Positions 54,701 through 61,863 of a stretch of DNA of 64,000 nt are shown here, piece after piece. Both the position numbers and the translations under genes were made by a program. How positions within the stretch are numbered: position 1 is the first letter of the stretch; every line of letters starts with the position of its first letter. The DNA lies in NCBI GenBank assembly GCA_021199855.1, contig JAJQHD010000037.1:124001-188000 (forward strand), in the 5' to 3' direction. The notes under the pieces are model-generated. The model ran no database searches, was not told the DNA's origin, and saw only the letters and a list, made by a program, of their open reading frames with translations. Source of the DNA: Oscillospiraceae bacterium (GTDB lineage: Bacteria > Bacillota > Clostridia > Oscillospirales > Ruminococcaceae).

Positions 54701-54935
54701 CAAAATGAGATATGAGATAATCGGCAAGCGGAAAACCGTGGCTGAGCTCGGCTTTCGGGTCGCAACTGAGAAGATAGCCGATTGCATCGCTCAGAATTCG
54801 ATAGTTATCCGCAAAGAAAATTTCGTCATCTGTGTTACAGCCGTCGAGGCAAAGAGTCTTGTATCGCTTTTTAAGGGTTAGGCGAATTTTTCTTATCCTG
54901 CCAAAATACTTACCTAATCTTGTACGTTCCTTCAT
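51717..54935 (-). CDS. GT84-like glycosyltransferase half of a cyclic glucan synthase-like gene
   Basis: A 1072-residue upstream half. A charged N-terminal domain leads to membrane helices, then a family-2/84-type glycosyltransferase with VCVDSDTEP, GRGAFCGKGLL and the RWIRGD acceptor motif. More helices follow, then most of a glycoamylase-like domain (YNWYDTKTL, GLEQDFVVSPYSTYLSLGY). The product resembles NdvB/cyclic beta-1,2-glucan synthase, although shorter at the N terminus (about 2290 codons in total). The frame ends six codons after an A8 run where the homologous reading continues in another frame (48059-51739). Confidence 0.85.
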   Translation of the reverse strand: MKERTRLGKYFGRIRKIRLTLKKRYKTLCLDGCNTDDEIFFADNYRILSDAIGYLLSCDPKAELSHGFPLADYLISHFGGKIPSTDEIIFLISNYATENIINPCDTENLRFELTYLLLEKSGQNIRESVFMLSELNSLDEYRINETVNPVAIELSKDEYYSKCDRKTRKQYRERIYRSRPVIFPDKCPKSRIATDLTVEFLEVVIAFMFTLALTVRIGEPWTTLFLICPAYAAVKSVVNDILIRHVPRIRLPRLDTNSEEVRSTPCAIVMSAVVNSATDSDNLYSKLLKLHASNPQPNISVCLLADFSASHTPVTGDDRAIAESLRDMTDRLNHENGNIFSCIIRKRTYSETQDEFMGYERKRGVIVDLAKFMKTGNHDFYRIFGSYEKLVGIEYIVCVDSDTEPYMDSVTDLLSIALHPANSGYGIISPRMVTRLGDSLATGFSRAMGGIGSISGYDLESMDFWQDVYGRGAFCGKGLLRITSLLDSTSFLPHEKVLSHDILEGELMKTAYAHDVIFTEGFPKNPVSYFKRLDRWIRGDIQNLRFLFSRKFDLLSKLKLWENLRRTFLPIDVFTTLLLGLFLYPEASGKIALAAIIMYLVPNLLGLIGTLLNQGIGSRRFYSSMISGAALNLSTLVYSLILLPTIALKSARAMLMAIVRMISGRNLLEWTVSSTYDGAGTDIFSFFFASWIMGTILVFSPSYVVRFFGILFAFQPLLLLFGTRKTGIASKSLSEKNKRELSSQIADMWGFFSDYVNESENCLPPDNVQFAPVYRIAHRTSPTNIGMYLLSVLAACDRRLISPETMQKRISGTLDSIERMEKYKGNLYNWYDTKTLRICPNPYVSSVDSGNFICSMVALKEGLKEYTPRCPELLESIARIEKIISDCDLSVFFDDVRGLMAIGLNPKTGKLDNSRYDFLMSEARLGSFYAISSHQVPKSHWYSLSRMSLSCGFYAGTASYSGTMFEYFMPELLMESPEGSLLNESLRYALWCQKRYAKALSRPYGISESGYYSFDSSLSYRYMAHGVPKTGLRRGLEQDFVVSPYSTYLSLGYSGDTGMENLNRLKKIRHLF
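51734..51741 (-). other. A8 homopolymer at the frameshift point
   Basis: In the upstream frame the run reads CTA AAA AAA ATA and stops at TAG six codons later. Dropping one A gives CTA AAA AAA TAC and restores the YGIYSRYGFYEALDF continuation expected for the family. In the current downstream frame the codon before the two AAA codons is TAA. Confidence 0.9.
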
Positions 54936-55007
54936 ATCCGTCGCCTTTCAAACAATATTTTGAGATATTATTTGCACCTCGGCGGAAATTATCCCCATAT
55001 TCGGCTA

Positions 55008-55036
55008 TTGCTTTTTTCTTTGAAATGTGATATACT
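55008..55036 (+). promoter_or_regulatory. Promoter of the phosphoglycerate mutase gene
   Basis: TTGCTT (55008-55013), 17-base spacer and TATACT (55031-55036), about 45 bases ahead of the start codon. Confidence 0.65.
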
Positions 55037-55079
55037 AGGTTCGCTTTATTCAATCACAACTCTAGAAGGAGACGTTAAT

Positions 55080-56291
55080 ATGAAATATCTTGTTTTACTT
55101 TGCGACGGTATGGCTGACTATCCGGTAGAGGAGCTGGACGGCGTTACGCCTATGGCAAAGGCTTATAAACCGAATATGGACAAGCTTGCGAAGACCTCGG
55201 AAATCGGTCTTGTAAAGACTGTTGCGGACGGTCTGAAGCCAGGGTCTGACGTTGCGAATTTATCGGTTTTAGGTTACGACCCAGCGATTTATTATTCGGG
55301 ACGTTCGCCTCTTGAAGCAGGTTCTATTGGAATAGACATGCTTCCGACTGATGTTTCGTTCAGATGCAATCTGGTTACTCTTTCGGATGAAGAAAAGTAT
55401 GAAGACAAGACCATGGTCGACTACTGCTCGGGAGATATCTCGACTGCTGATGCGAAGATTCTGGTCGATTTCCTCAAAGAAAACTTCGACGATGAGGAAT
55501 TCACCCTCTATGCTGGTGTAAGCTATCGCCACTGCCTTATCCAGAAAAACGGCACTCTTGATGTTGGCACTCTGACTCCTCCGCATGATATTTCGGGAAG
55601 AGTTATCGGGCAGTATCTCTCAACCAGTCCGAACGCCGAAAAGCTCATCAATATAATGAAGAAGAGCTATGAGCTTCTTAAAAATCATCCTCTGAACCTT
55701 GAAAGAGTCAAGCAGGGCAAGAATCCAGCTAACTCGATGTGGTTCTGGGGTGAAGGCGTGAGAAAGCCTCTGGCTCAGTTCAAGGACAGGTACGGGCTCA
55801 AAGCCTCCATGATTTCAGCCGTCGACCTTCTCAAGGGCATCGGCAAATTCAGCGGCATGAACGTCGTAAATGTCGATGGCGCTACCGGATATATCGACAC
55901 CAACTTTGAGGGCAAGGCTCAGGCTTGCATTGACGAGTTTGCTTCAGGTCAGGACTTTGTCTACATCCACGTTGAAGCTCCCGACGAATGCGGACACCGC
56001 CACGAAATCGAGAACAAAGTCAAGGCTATCGAGCTTATCGACAAGAAAATCTTAGGTCCGGTTCTTGAAGCTCTTGAGGGATATGACGACTACAAGATTC
56101 TCATCATGCCTGACCACGCCACTCCCCTGGCTCTTAAAACCCACACAAACGACCCGATTCCTTATCTTATCTATCACAAAAATTCGCCGAAAGAAGGCGT
56201 TGACTGCCTCTGCGAGAAATCTGCGGAAGAAACAGGAAGATTCATTCCCGTGGGGCATACGATTATGGACAGGTTTATTAAGGAAGACTGA
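55080..56291 (+). CDS. Cofactor-independent phosphoglycerate mutase, archaeal type (ApgM-like)
   Basis: A 403-residue alkaline-phosphatase-superfamily enzyme that swaps 3- and 2-phosphoglycerate without 2,3-bisphosphoglycerate. Landmarks are CDGMADYP (metal Asp) at the N terminus, LKPGSDVANLSVLGYDP with the likely catalytic serine, YYSGRSPLEAGSIG, EAPDECGHRHE and MPDHATP (metal ligands). This is the aPGAM type common in Archaea and clostridia, not the GpmI type. ATG 55080 follows AGAAGGAG; an open frame extends upstream through the promoter and is not used. It supplies the PEP pool used by PEPCK and PPDK. Confidence 0.93.
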   Translation: MKYLVLLCDGMADYPVEELDGVTPMAKAYKPNMDKLAKTSEIGLVKTVADGLKPGSDVANLSVLGYDPAIYYSGRSPLEAGSIGIDMLPTDVSFRCNLVTLSDEEKYEDKTMVDYCSGDISTADAKILVDFLKENFDDEEFTLYAGVSYRHCLIQKNGTLDVGTLTPPHDISGRVIGQYLSTSPNAEKLINIMKKSYELLKNHPLNLERVKQGKNPANSMWFWGEGVRKPLAQFKDRYGLKASMISAVDLLKGIGKFSGMNVVNVDGATGYIDTNFEGKAQACIDEFASGQDFVYIHVEAPDECGHRHEIENKVKAIELIDKKILGPVLEALEGYDDYKILIMPDHATPLALKTHTNDPIPYLIYHKNSPKEGVDCLCEKSAEETGRFIPVGHTIMDRFIKED

Positions 56292-56308
56292 GAATTTTCG
56301 CATACAGA

Positions 56309-56340
56309 AAGCACCGCCAAATGACGGTGCTTTTATTATG
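56309..56340. terminator. Terminator after the phosphoglycerate mutase gene
   Basis: Perfect arms AAGCACCG/CGGTGCTT followed by TTATTATG, between convergent genes. Confidence 0.82.
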
Positions 56341-56346
56341 TTCGGC

Positions 56347-57387
56347 TTAGTCTTCCCATGTATCCTCGGGAAGAGAATTGAGGAACGCTGTGAGTTCACG
56401 AGCCATTTCTTCCTGTTCGGGGATTCTCGGGTGTCCGGGGGTGGCTTGACCGCAACGGGTATAGGTGAAATGATATACCCTGTTTTCCTCGCCGCCGAGG
56501 CGGTTCTTGATTTCTTCGAGGGCTTCATCCCAAGCCGGGTCGTGCATGAGGACGGTAAGGGCTAAGACTATAGTTGCGTGGTTGGTGTGGGAGCGGGTAT
56601 CTTCGATGATTTCGATATAGCGCTTCATCCACTTTTCGCGGTATTCGGGGTCGTGAATACAGCCGTTGTGCGGATGGTCGTCATTCTGCCCCACGGCGTA
56701 AACCATAACGTGCGGAACGAACTTTGAGAAGTCCCAAGAAGTTCTCGGAGGCATCGAGCAATATCTCGTCTTGTCATAGCAGGATTCAAGTCCCAAAGCC
56801 GGGTCTTCAAAATAACCGGTGCCGTCGAAGATGGCAATGCCGCCCTGTGCAGTGTTATAGACTTCGGCAAGGAGAAGGCAGGCTGTCATAAGGGAGTAGC
56901 TGTGCCATGAATTATCGTAAACTCCATCGTGATTCTCAGGGTCGCACTGTCCGACATAATCGACAGCATCGACAACCGAGCCTGCGGTTACCGAATCGCC
57001 ATAAAATTCAATACGTTTCTTGGGCTTGGGGATTGGCTCTAAGATTTCGCCGTCGTCAGGGAGAACAAAACCCTTTAGTTTGAAATAGTGCCCTTCCATC
57101 CGCTTATATAAAACGCAGTCGTGGCGTGTGTTTTCAAGTCCCGAAGCAAGCAGAATCTCTGCCTCGCCATCGGGAATCGGGATGCACTTCTCCTCCCCGT
57201 CGATTACAAAGCCGATGAATCTTCCGTACCAGTACTTCAGGTTCTCTATGACTGCCGAAATCTCGGTACCCTTGAACGAAAAGCTTAAGTAGCTTCCCGT
57301 CCAGCAAAAAACTGCACTGTCGGGCTCGGAAAAATCGATTCTGCCGGAATAATTGAACTTGTCGCCTATGGGACTGATATGCTTCAT
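56347..57387 (-). CDS. SGNH-type carbohydrate esterase (CE2-like)
   Basis: A 346-residue two-domain esterase. Residues 1-110 look like the jelly-roll of CE2 enzymes. The SGNH hydrolase carries the nucleophile in YGDSVTAG (Ser 132), an oxyanion Asn region (AVGQND) and the histidine in GHPRIPEQEEMA near the C terminus. CE2 members remove acetyl groups from xylan or other sugars. No signal peptide is seen, so deacetylation of imported oligosaccharides is likely. The ATG overlaps the GH5 stop by four bases; the two genes form one unit. Confidence 0.85.
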   Translation of the reverse strand: MKHISPIGDKFNYSGRIDFSEPDSAVFCWTGSYLSFSFKGTEISAVIENLKYWYGRFIGFVIDGEEKCIPIPDGEAEILLASGLENTRHDCVLYKRMEGHYFKLKGFVLPDDGEILEPIPKPKKRIEFYGDSVTAGSVVDAVDYVGQCDPENHDGVYDNSWHSYSLMTACLLLAEVYNTAQGGIAIFDGTGYFEDPALGLESCYDKTRYCSMPPRTSWDFSKFVPHVMVYAVGQNDDHPHNGCIHDPEYREKWMKRYIEIIEDTRSHTNHATIVLALTVLMHDPAWDEALEEIKNRLGGEENRVYHFTYTRCGQATPGHPRIPEQEEMARELTAFLNSLPEDTWED

Positions 57388-58559
57388 GCCGCTTCCTCCG
57401 TATATGTGCTCTCAACCGCACGGTCGAGGGTCTTTATTTCGTCAAACGCTTCTATAATCTCCATGTCGTAGAACTCGCAGGAGCTTCTATCGTAGTGGGT
57501 GCCGGTGGTGTCCCAGAGAACAGGGCACATGCCTCTTATATATGCCGCTTCGCAGACGGCGGTGATATACTGTCGGATCTGGTCGGGCATCTTGTTAGAA
57601 GTCGTGCAACCGTACTCGCCGATTATAACGGGGATTCCGTTAGCAACATAGGTGTCATAGAGCAAGTCCATGATGGAATCGAGGTAAGCGTAGTCGGATT
57701 CAGTTCCCCATGTCGTCTCAGCCTTGCCCCAGGAGGCATCCTCATCAATTACTGCGAATGTTGAAGGCGCATAATAGTGAACCGAAATTGCATATCTGTT
57801 TGACGGGTCGTCGGGGAGAACGAACAGCTCGTCGCAGGTGAGCTCGGGGTCGGTGGCATAGCCGGCTATCAGAAGATGACGTAGCTCGTTATTGCCGCCG
57901 GAAGCTCTGACTATATCGACAAACATCTGGTTGATTTCACCCAGGAGTGCGAAGGCTTCTTCCTTGCCCTCCGTGGAGTTGCCGTAACGGTTCCAGATGT
58001 CGTCCCAACAGCCTTCTTCATTAAGAGACTCGAACATCAAGTCTAATGAGTAGTCCTTGAAGGCTTCCGAAAGCTGAGTCCAGATGCTTTCGTACTTCTC
58101 CTTGCATGTTTCCTTGTCGGTTGAGAAGTCCTCCCACCAGCCGCCATCCCAGTGGATATTGACGATGCACTTCATTCCGGCATCAAGAACCCAGTCGACA
58201 ATTTCCTGAACCCTGGCTAAGTACTCTTCGTTGATGGTGTAATCCTCAGCCATCATATTTGACCAAGCGACGGGAACACGGATAACTCCGAAGCCCATGT
58301 CTGCATAACCCTGGATGATTCGCTCTGTAATTTCCGGGCTTCCCCAGACCGTCTCGTATTCACGAACTGTCGACTTTGTGAAGCCGGAGCACTCCATCGT
58401 GTTGCCTAAGTTTATGCCCAAGCCCATACTTAGGACAAAGTCCATCGTACTCATGTCTTCAGATGTTGACGAAGTGTTTGAACTGCTTGAACATCCTGCA
58501 AACACAGTCAGCATCAAAACCGCCGCTGTCAGAACGCATATAACTTTTTTGAATTTCAC
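57384..58559 (-). CDS. GH5 family endoglucanase-like lipoprotein
   Basis: A 391-residue surface-anchored glycoside hydrolase. The signal peptide ends in the lipobox VFAGC (Cys 23), followed by a Ser/Thr linker. The GH5 barrel shows GINLGNTME, a His-rich NIHWDGGWW, the acid/base Glu in ESLNEEG and the nucleophile Glu in VIIGEYG. Members cut beta-1,4-glucan, xyloglucan or mannan; which one is not settled. The start is GTG 58559, eight bases after GGAGG. The downstream CE2 esterase overlaps by four bases, suggesting joint attack on decorated hemicellulose. Confidence 0.9.
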   Translation of the reverse strand: MKFKKVICVLTAAVLMLTVFAGCSSSSNTSSTSEDMSTMDFVLSMGLGINLGNTMECSGFTKSTVREYETVWGSPEITERIIQGYADMGFGVIRVPVAWSNMMAEDYTINEEYLARVQEIVDWVLDAGMKCIVNIHWDGGWWEDFSTDKETCKEKYESIWTQLSEAFKDYSLDLMFESLNEEGCWDDIWNRYGNSTEGKEEAFALLGEINQMFVDIVRASGGNNELRHLLIAGYATDPELTCDELFVLPDDPSNRYAISVHYYAPSTFAVIDEDASWGKAETTWGTESDYAYLDSIMDLLYDTYVANGIPVIIGEYGCTTSNKMPDQIRQYITAVCEAAYIRGMCPVLWDTTGTHYDRSSCEFYDMEIIEAFDEIKTLDRAVESTYTEEAA

Positions 58560-58593
58560 CTGTTATACCTCCACATAGTATTCTGTACCTTCA

Positions 58594-58622
58594 AGTATAC
58601 AGCATAACGCACTCTTTTTCAA
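58594..58622 (-). promoter_or_regulatory. Promoter of the GH5-CE2 operon
   Basis: TTGAAA (58622-58617), 17-base spacer and TATACT (58599-58594), about 35 bases before the GTG start. Confidence 0.75.
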
Positions 58623-58641
58623 GAATTTCCGAAAATTTTAT

Positions 58642-58670
58642 TTGCATTTTGAATGCCTTTGTGCTATACT
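58642..58670 (+). promoter_or_regulatory. Promoter of the HAD hydrolase gene
   Basis: TTGCAT (58642-58647), 17-base spacer and TATACT (58665-58670), divergent from the GH5 promoter. Confidence 0.75.
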
Positions 58671-58700
58671 ATCCTGATATCTAAATAGGAGGTACGAAAT

Positions 58701-59471
58701 TTGAAATTACTATTGTTTGATTTGGACGGCACATTACTTCACCACGACAAAGCCTTGTCGGAAAGAACCATAAAGACTCTTGAACGCTGCCGTGAACAAG
58801 GATACATATTGGGAATCGCCACTGCCCGCGGCGAATACAGCATTGGAAAATTCATCGACGCCTTCAAGCCGAAGGTTGTCATCTCAAACAGCGGAGCACA
58901 GGTAAGAGCTTATGGGGAAATAGTCCACACTGCATCATTCCCGGTTCCTGAGACAAGAAGAATCTTAGGACTTATCAAAGAAATCTGCGGTGACAACAAC
59001 ATCATGGTCGACACTGACGGCAGAGAATATCGAAACTTCATCTATGACGGCGACCGCCTCGGCTGGGACTGGGGCGAGATAGTCATCGACGACTTCAGTG
59101 ACTTCAACGTCGAAGCCCTGAAAATCTGCGCCGAAATCCCCGACCCCGAGGTCGCCCAGCGGATGATAAACGCCATCCCCGAATACTACTGTGGCAGATA
59201 CTCCGACGGCTTCTGGCACGAAATCGGTAAAAAAGAAGTCACCAAAGCCTACGGCGTCGAAAAGCTCTGCGAAACCGGACTCTTCAACCTTCAAGACATC
59301 ACCGCCTTCGGCGACGAATTCACCGACATCGGCATGCTCAAACTCTGCGGTACTGGCGTCGCCATGGGCAATGCGATTCCCGAGACCAAGGAAGTGGCGG
59401 ATATTGTCATTGGGACGAATGAAGAGGATGGAGTAGCGGAATATTTGGAAGTGCTACTTGAAACTGAATAG
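58701..59471 (+). CDS. Cof-type HAD-IIB phosphatase
   Basis: A 256-residue haloacid-dehalogenase hydrolase. Motif I is DLDGTLLHH at the N terminus, motif II is near VVISNSGAQ, and motif IV is AFGDEFTDIGML; a type IIB cap lies between. Relatives dephosphorylate sugar phosphates, FMN or pyridoxal phosphate, so substrate is not predictable. The start is TTG at 58701, eight bases after GGAGG; it reads as Met. Codons in the second half are markedly richer in C (GAC, GCC, ATC) than neighbours. Monocistronic. Confidence 0.88.
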   Translation: MKLLLFDLDGTLLHHDKALSERTIKTLERCREQGYILGIATARGEYSIGKFIDAFKPKVVISNSGAQVRAYGEIVHTASFPVPETRRILGLIKEICGDNNIMVDTDGREYRNFIYDGDRLGWDWGEIVIDDFSDFNVEALKICAEIPDPEVAQRMINAIPEYYCGRYSDGFWHEIGKKEVTKAYGVEKLCETGLFNLQDITAFGDEFTDIGMLKLCGTGVAMGNAIPETKEVADIVIGTNEEDGVAEYLEVLLETE

Positions 59472-59477
59472 ATGCAA

Positions 59478-59506
59478 AACGAGCGGCAAGCCGCTCTTTT
59501 TGCATC
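59478..59506 (+). terminator. Terminator after the HAD hydrolase gene
   Basis: Arms GAGCGGC/GCCGCTC (two-base loop) followed by TTTTTGCAT. Almost the same element recurs on the other strand at 61806-61838. Confidence 0.85.
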
Positions 59507-59543
59507 TTAGGAATTTAGCTACTAAATTTTGCTTTCCTACTCA

Positions 59544-60158
59544 CTAGTAACTAACTGACATCGCAAACAGCTTCCAACTTCCGCTTTCCTTTGTCATCAT
59601 TAGCTTAACTGTTTGAGTTGCCTTTTCACCATTACCTTTTCCGGTTAGCTCTACCACAACCATCGCAATATCAGAAATAGTTGTAACATCGAAGTCAACA
59701 TAGTAATAATCACTACGGATTTCCTCAACATCAGCCTCTGACAAAGTATAATCATCGGTTATCTCGTATGACATCTTAAAGTTTGCACCACAGGTATTGG
59801 CAAATTGATCCATGCTGTCTTCTATTTTTTCGGATATGCCCGCCTCATAGAAATAACCAAGAAGTTCCTCATCGTACATACCGCTTGAAAGTGTCATAAT
59901 TGTCTCAACATCATTTTTTATAAATGCTTTCATGACCTTTTTTGCCGATGCTTTATATCCTGAAGATATAGATGTTATTCCCACGAATATAGCCACAACG
60001 ACCACAATTACTGCAACAATCGTGACCCACTTTTTTGCCTTAGATTCAAGTTTGATTGCATCTTCTCTTGCACTGGCGATCATTTCCGAATGCTCAGTGG
60101 TAGATGAAGGTGAAGATTCTGCAATAGTATTCCTGTTATTTTCAAAAGTCTCTGACAT
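59544..60158 (-). CDS. Membrane-anchored protein of unknown function
   Basis: A 204-residue protein. It has a Ser/Glu-rich cytoplasmic head of about 43 residues, one membrane helix (WVTIVAVIVVVVAIFVGI) and an extracytoplasmic domain with alternating helices and strands (ASAKKVMKAFIKNDVETIMTL onward). The pattern of the outer domain resembles NTF2-like/DUF4878-type folds in secreted firmicute proteins, but I cannot confirm that. It is downstream of a membrane protein with a related small size on the same strand, 39 bases away. The role is unknown. Confidence 0.7.
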   Translation of the reverse strand: MSETFENNRNTIAESSPSSTTEHSEMIASAREDAIKLESKAKKWVTIVAVIVVVVAIFVGITSISSGYKASAKKVMKAFIKNDVETIMTLSSGMYDEELLGYFYEAGISEKIEDSMDQFANTCGANFKMSYEITDDYTLSEADVEEIRSDYYYVDFDVTTISDIAMVVVELTGKGNGEKATQTVKLMMTKESGSWKLFAMSVSY

Positions 60159-60197
60159 GTTTTTCCTCCTGATAAGTAATTATTGCTTTTTGAAAGC

Positions 60198-60689
60198 TCA
60201 GTTTTGCTTAGTAAGCTCAATTTTTTCTTTTATGATTCTGACAGCTTCACCGCTGTTGTTGAAAGCACGAATTGAGTACGAATTGTATTGCGTTGTGATT
60301 TGAACAATCGGTGCATTTCTACCAACAGAAACAGTAACACTAACTATATCGGTGTACTTTAGGTCGATCTTTGTCATAGGCTTAACAAAGCTGTTATCTG
60401 TTATGCCGGTTACGCCATTTTCATAAACATTGACGTGTGAGCGCATTCTCATTATACAGAAAGCCAACAGATATACGAGAACCGCACATATAACCCATCC
60501 GATAATAGGTCTGGCGTCAGGATTATTAAGTACACTTTTCCCTAAATCTCTATAGTATTCTGGAGCAACAATCAACACCCATACATCCATGAGTACAATT
60601 AAGAGTAAGAATACTACTGAAATGATTACAGCCGCCCATCTTCCTGCACCAGCCTTTGTTGACACTAATAATTTTCCTTTGTTTTCCAT
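60198..60689 (-). CDS. Two-helix membrane protein with PH-like domain
   Basis: A 163-residue protein. Two membrane helices (about residues 19-42 and 62-82) are followed by a beta-rich cytoplasmic end starting VNVYENGVTGI, which resembles the bacterial PH-like domain of YcxB/bPH2 families. No enzymatic motif is visible. It lies upstream of the 204-residue protein and probably shares its transcript. The function is unknown. Confidence 0.65.
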   Translation of the reverse strand: MENKGKLLVSTKAGAGRWAAVIISVVFLLLIVLMDVWVLIVAPEYYRDLGKSVLNNPDARPIIGWVICAVLVYLLAFCIMRMRSHVNVYENGVTGITDNSFVKPMTKIDLKYTDIVSVTVSVGRNAPIVQITTQYNSYSIRAFNNSGEAVRIIKEKIELTKQN

Positions 60690-60715
60690 AAACTTTCCTC
60701 CTGAGATTTAATATA

Positions 60716-60737
60716 TTTTAACCTATACCGGTTAAAA
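60716..60737. repeat. AT-rich inverted repeat between two envelope genes
   Basis: Perfect arms TTTTAACC/GGTTAAAA with six bases between. It is a weak terminator or an operator ahead of the gene at 60689. Confidence 0.45.
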
Positions 60738-60767
60738 ATGATTCTATTGCGAATTTTGCAAATAAGA

Positions 60768-61085
60768 TTACTTAAGCTTTAACCCTGTAATAGGTTCATA
60801 GAGCTTTTTTGCTGTGAGTTTGCCGTTTGTATATTCATATACGTACCAGTAATCAATATAATCATCCGAATCGTAATGTGTCTCTTTTGTTAATACACCA
60901 TCCGTGTATGTATAAACAATCCGATGTCCAAGCGAATCATAATCAGTTTCTGTGGTTATCGAATCGTCCTCCTCTTCAACTTGCGTTCCTGCGTTACTGC
61001 CACCGTTTCCGGCATTTGAATCGCATCCAATAAGTAGCGAAATCGCCAGCAAAGCAACAAGTACCAATGCCAATAACTTTCTCAT
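60768..61085 (-). CDS. Small lipoprotein with YD-like repeats
   Basis: A 105-residue lipoprotein. The signal peptide (MRKLLALVLVALLAISLLIG) ends with the lipobox cysteine at 21, followed by an Asn/Gly linker and then short repeats of the pattern Y-x-D/N-G-x-L-T, as in TYTDGVLTKE and EYTNGKLTAKK, resembling YD/RHS-type or MORN-like units. It is preceded by a highly structured leader with its own terminator. The start at 61085 follows AGAAGG by nine bases; the in-frame region upstream belongs to the leader RNA. The function is unknown. Confidence 0.7.
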   Translation of the reverse strand: MRKLLALVLVALLAISLLIGCDSNAGNGGSNAGTQVEEEDDSITTETDYDSLGHRIVYTYTDGVLTKETHYDSDDYIDYWYVYEYTNGKLTAKKLYEPITGLKLK

Positions 61086-61111
61086 AAACATCATCCTTCT
61101 AAATATATTTT

Positions 61112-61146
61112 TACGCATAAAAAATGCGCCCCAATAAGAGACGCAC
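61112..61146 (-). terminator. Terminator within the lipoprotein leader
   Basis: Arms TGCGTCTC/GGGGCGCA (with G-T pairs) around TTATT, followed by TTTTTTA on the minus strand. It lies 27 bases ahead of the lipoprotein start. Confidence 0.75.
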
Positions 61147-61275
61147 GAAAAAGTGAATCCCTCATTGTTGCCACACAATCCCAAATATTCGCAAAAGAAA
61201 TCCGAGTACGAGAAACACACCTTTTACCAAAGGAAAAAGGACTTCTTTTGCTAAAAAATATTAGATTATGTGGCA
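61112..61275 (-). ncRNA. Candidate rod-shaped RNA upstream of the small lipoprotein
   Basis: A minus-strand transcript of about 160 bases. The outer stem pairs 61278-61264 with 61180-61165 (about 15 pairs with a G-T pair and one bulge). The inner stem pairs 61251-61239 with 61203-61191 (13 pairs, one of them G-T). The apical hairpin is 61233-61220 (CCTTT/AAAGG). A terminator follows. No open frame with a ribosome site is seen. It is either a new small RNA or a regulated leader. Confidence 0.5.
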
Positions 61276-61280
61276 CAATT

Positions 61281-61309
61281 ATTGTAACACACTTTATCGT
61301 ATTTGTAAA
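61281..61309 (-). promoter_or_regulatory. Promoter of the structured leader RNA
   Basis: TTTACA (61309-61304), 17-base spacer and TACAAT (61286-61281), placing the RNA 5' end at the outer stem. Confidence 0.65.
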
Positions 61310-61325
61310 GTAGTTTTTCAGAAAA

Positions 61326-61363
61326 AAGCAGAAAGAACGGTTCTTACGCCGTTCTTTCTTGTG
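61326..61363 (-). terminator. Terminator after the PAS gene
   Basis: Arms AAAGAACGG/CCGTTCTTT followed by CTGCTTTTTT on the minus strand, 12 bases past the PAS gene stop. Confidence 0.85.
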
Positions 61364-61374
61364 AGGATTTATTC

Positions 61375-61731
61375 TTATACTTTCTCATGCACCCGGCTTT
61401 CGTGCTTTTCATAGTAGCCGATGAGTTCTCCTCGGGCATTTCGTAGGGCGACTATGTAGACGTCGGTGTCTTCGTTGTCCCAGTTTTTCGTGTAGGTGTA
61501 GACTTTGTTGAGGGTGGGGTCGGCAAGGAAGCGATTGAAGACTGAGAGGATTATTTCTTTTGAATGGGAATTGTGGCAGTCGAAGATTGACTTACCGATG
61601 AGGTTTGCACCACCACGTTTTGCGTAGCGGCTTATGGCTGTCGGGTTCATATATACGATTATGTGGTTCAGGTCACAGATGACGATTGGGGCATCATCGG
61701 CGTCGACTACGGCTTTGAAATATTCGGGCAT
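61375..61731 (-). CDS. Stand-alone PAS-domain protein
   Basis: A 118-residue protein that is a single PAS domain. It has a helical lead (YFKAVVDADDAP), the core VICDLNHIIVYMNPTAISRYAKRGG, the segment IGKSIFDCHNSHS, and a C-terminal beta sheet (GELIGYYEKH) as in PAS folds. There is no kinase, cyclase or DNA-binding output. Such proteins can sense small ligands or redox state and act on a separate partner. It has its own terminator, and no partner gene is next to it. Confidence 0.82.
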   Translation of the reverse strand: MPEYFKAVVDADDAPIVICDLNHIIVYMNPTAISRYAKRGGANLIGKSIFDCHNSHSKEIILSVFNRFLADPTLNKVYTYTKNWDNEDTDVYIVALRNARGELIGYYEKHESRVHEKV

Positions 61732-61805
61732 TGGTACTCCTCCATATCTGAATTTGATGGCTTATTGTAGCATACTTTTTAAGGCTTGTAAAGTGTAAAG
61801 GCTTT

Positions 61806-61838
61806 TAAATGCAAAAAGAGCGGTTTTGAGCCGCTCTT
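61806..61838 (-). terminator. Terminator after the beta-helix lipoprotein gene
   Basis: Arms AAGAGCGG/CCGCTCTT followed by TTTGCATTT on the minus strand. Confidence 0.85.
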
Positions 61839-61863
61839 CTCGCTTAAAGGAAGGTATTATATA

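Noticed and set aside
61112-61275. Naming the rod-shaped RNA as SRP or 6S RNA
   Set aside because: The conserved SRP apical loop is absent, and the internal loop is short and AT-rich, so neither model was convincing by eye.
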